From Planctomycetaceae bacterium (GTDB lineage: Bacteria; Planctomycetota; Planctomycetia; Pirellulales; UBA1268), in NCBI GenBank assembly GCA_018694455.1, contig JABHNP010000282.1:1-15944 (forward strand): DNA of 15,944 nucleotides, given 5' to 3'. Below are positions 15,171 to 15,944 of the stretch, piece by piece (the stretch's first letter is position 1; each line of letters opens with the position of its first letter). The translations under genes and the position numbers were made by a program. The notes under the pieces were generated by a model that was given only the letters and a program-made list of their open reading frames with translations, was not told the origin of the DNA and did no database searches.

Positions 15171-15944
15171 TCAGCGATGACCGAGAAGCCACGCTAAAAG
15201 ACCCTTTTGCAGGTGCATCCTGTTTGCAGCTTGTGTGACAACGACACTCTGCCTGCCGTCAATGATCTCGTCAGTCACCTCCTCTCCTCTGCGCGCCGGG
15301 AGGCAGTGCATGAAGGCAGCATTTGGGCAATTTGCCATTAGTTCGGCGTTAACCTGAAAGGGGCCGAATGCATCCTGACGAACCGCCCGTTCTTTTTCCT
15401 GACCCATGCTCGCCCACACGTCGGTGTAGACAGCAATTGCATCTTTGACTGCAGCAACGGGGTCCTCCGTCTGCTCTATTTGTGCTCCGGGCGTTATCAA
15501 CATTATTCGTTGCTTAAAAGATTCATCAAATTGATAATTTCTTGGCGCAGCTAGAATAAAACGCATGCCAAGCAAACTGCATGCTACCGCAAGTGATCGA
15601 GCAACATTATTTCCATCACCTACGAAGGTAAATGTGAGCCCGTCAAGTCGGCCGACGTGTCGACGGAGTGTGTAAAGATCGGCAAGTGCTTGGCATGGGT
15701 GACTAAAATCACTGAGCGCATTGATGACTGGTACACTTGAATGTTCAGCGAGTTGCTCAATTGTGGAATGTGATTTTGAACGACAAGCAATGCAATCAAC
15801 ATACTCACTAAGAACTCGGCTAAAGTCTTCAACACTTTCTCGAGTTGTTGCAAATCCGGTGTCTTCCCCCAAGAAGAGGCTCGACCCGCCAAGATGCACC
15901 ATTGCGGTTTGAAAACTGACACGCGTTCGGAGGCTCTGTTTTTC
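15171..15944 (-). CDS. argF: Ornithine carbamoyltransferase, N-terminus missing
   Basis: The last 257 residues of ornithine carbamoyltransferase, which makes citrulline from ornithine and carbamoyl phosphate in arginine synthesis (cytoplasmic, trimeric in the family). The frame runs to the window edge, so about 50 residues are outside. Seen: SLRTR just inside the edge, the carbamoyl phosphate loop (usually S-x-R-T-R); HLGGSS shortly after; FSHPCQALADL, the HPCQ phosphate-binding motif; FTFVGDGNNVARS; DVWASMGQE, the SMG loop that binds ornithine; and MHCLPARRGEEVTDEI with the catalytic Cys of HCLP. All key motifs are intact. The end (QAANRMHLQKGLLAWL) is normal. A hairpin just downstream probably terminates it. 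Aspartate carbamoyltransferase is excluded by the SMG and HCLP motifs. Confidence 0.95.
   Translation of the reverse strand, partial: EKQSLRTRVSFQTAMVHLGGSSLFLGEDTGFATTRESVEDFSRVLSEYVDCIACRSKSHSTIEQLAEHSSVPVINALSDFSHPCQALADLYTLRRHVGRLDGLTFTFVGDGNNVARSLAVACSLLGMRFILAAPRNYQFDESFKQRIMLITPGAQIEQTEDPVAAVKDAIAVYTDVWASMGQEKERAVRQDAFGPFQVNAELMANCPNAAFMHCLPARRGEEVTDEIIDGRQSVVVTQAANRMHLQKGLLAWLLGHR

Overview
The window looks like chromosomal DNA of a planctomycete (Planctomycetota, probably Pirellulales-like, moderate G+C). The best evidence is a set of families typical of that phylum: a DUF1559 type-II pseudopilin with the H-X9-DG C-terminal motif, a DUF1598 secreted protein, a BBP2/OmpL-like outer-membrane barrel, and a Gfo/Idh/MocA oxidoreductase next to a sugar phosphate isomerase. 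No phage, insertion sequence or CRISPR array is visible. The assignment rests on recognised protein families, not on a database search.

Left part (1-3235). On the minus strand a Gfo/Idh/MocA dehydrogenase is followed by the first 34 codons of a sugar phosphate isomerase/epimerase, an apparent sugar-catabolism pair. About 840 bases without a secure gene follow; they hold a 203-codon doubtful ORF and a G+C-rich patch. Next, on the plus strand, is a 391-residue protein that joins a divergent CinA-C (NMN deamidase-like) domain to a NadD-like nucleotidyltransferase domain. This is the most interesting protein in the window.

Middle (3236-5988). A small two-helix membrane protein is on the minus strand. 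Upstream of it lie a pair of 13-bp direct repeats and then a long hairpin with a ten-base T tract, a strong minus-strand terminator that no visible gene feeds. A plus-strand pair follows: a thioredoxin-like protein with WCGDC and a small secreted or anchored beta-strand protein. Then come tRNA-Arg(UCG) on the minus strand and a possible 38-codon minus-strand ORF.

Replication block (6019-10380). An FHA-domain protein lies 63 bases ahead of dnaE, the catalytic alpha subunit of DNA polymerase III. DnaE keeps all nine expected PHP-domain metal ligands.

Right part (10614-15944). A DUF1598 secreted protein carrying a seven-fold QQGGG repeat converges on a minus-strand outer-membrane porin. Upstream of the porin on the minus strand are the pseudopilin gene and a lipoprotein gene coupled by a TGATG stop/start overlap. 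The window ends inside argF (ornithine carbamoyltransferase), whose N-terminus is missing.
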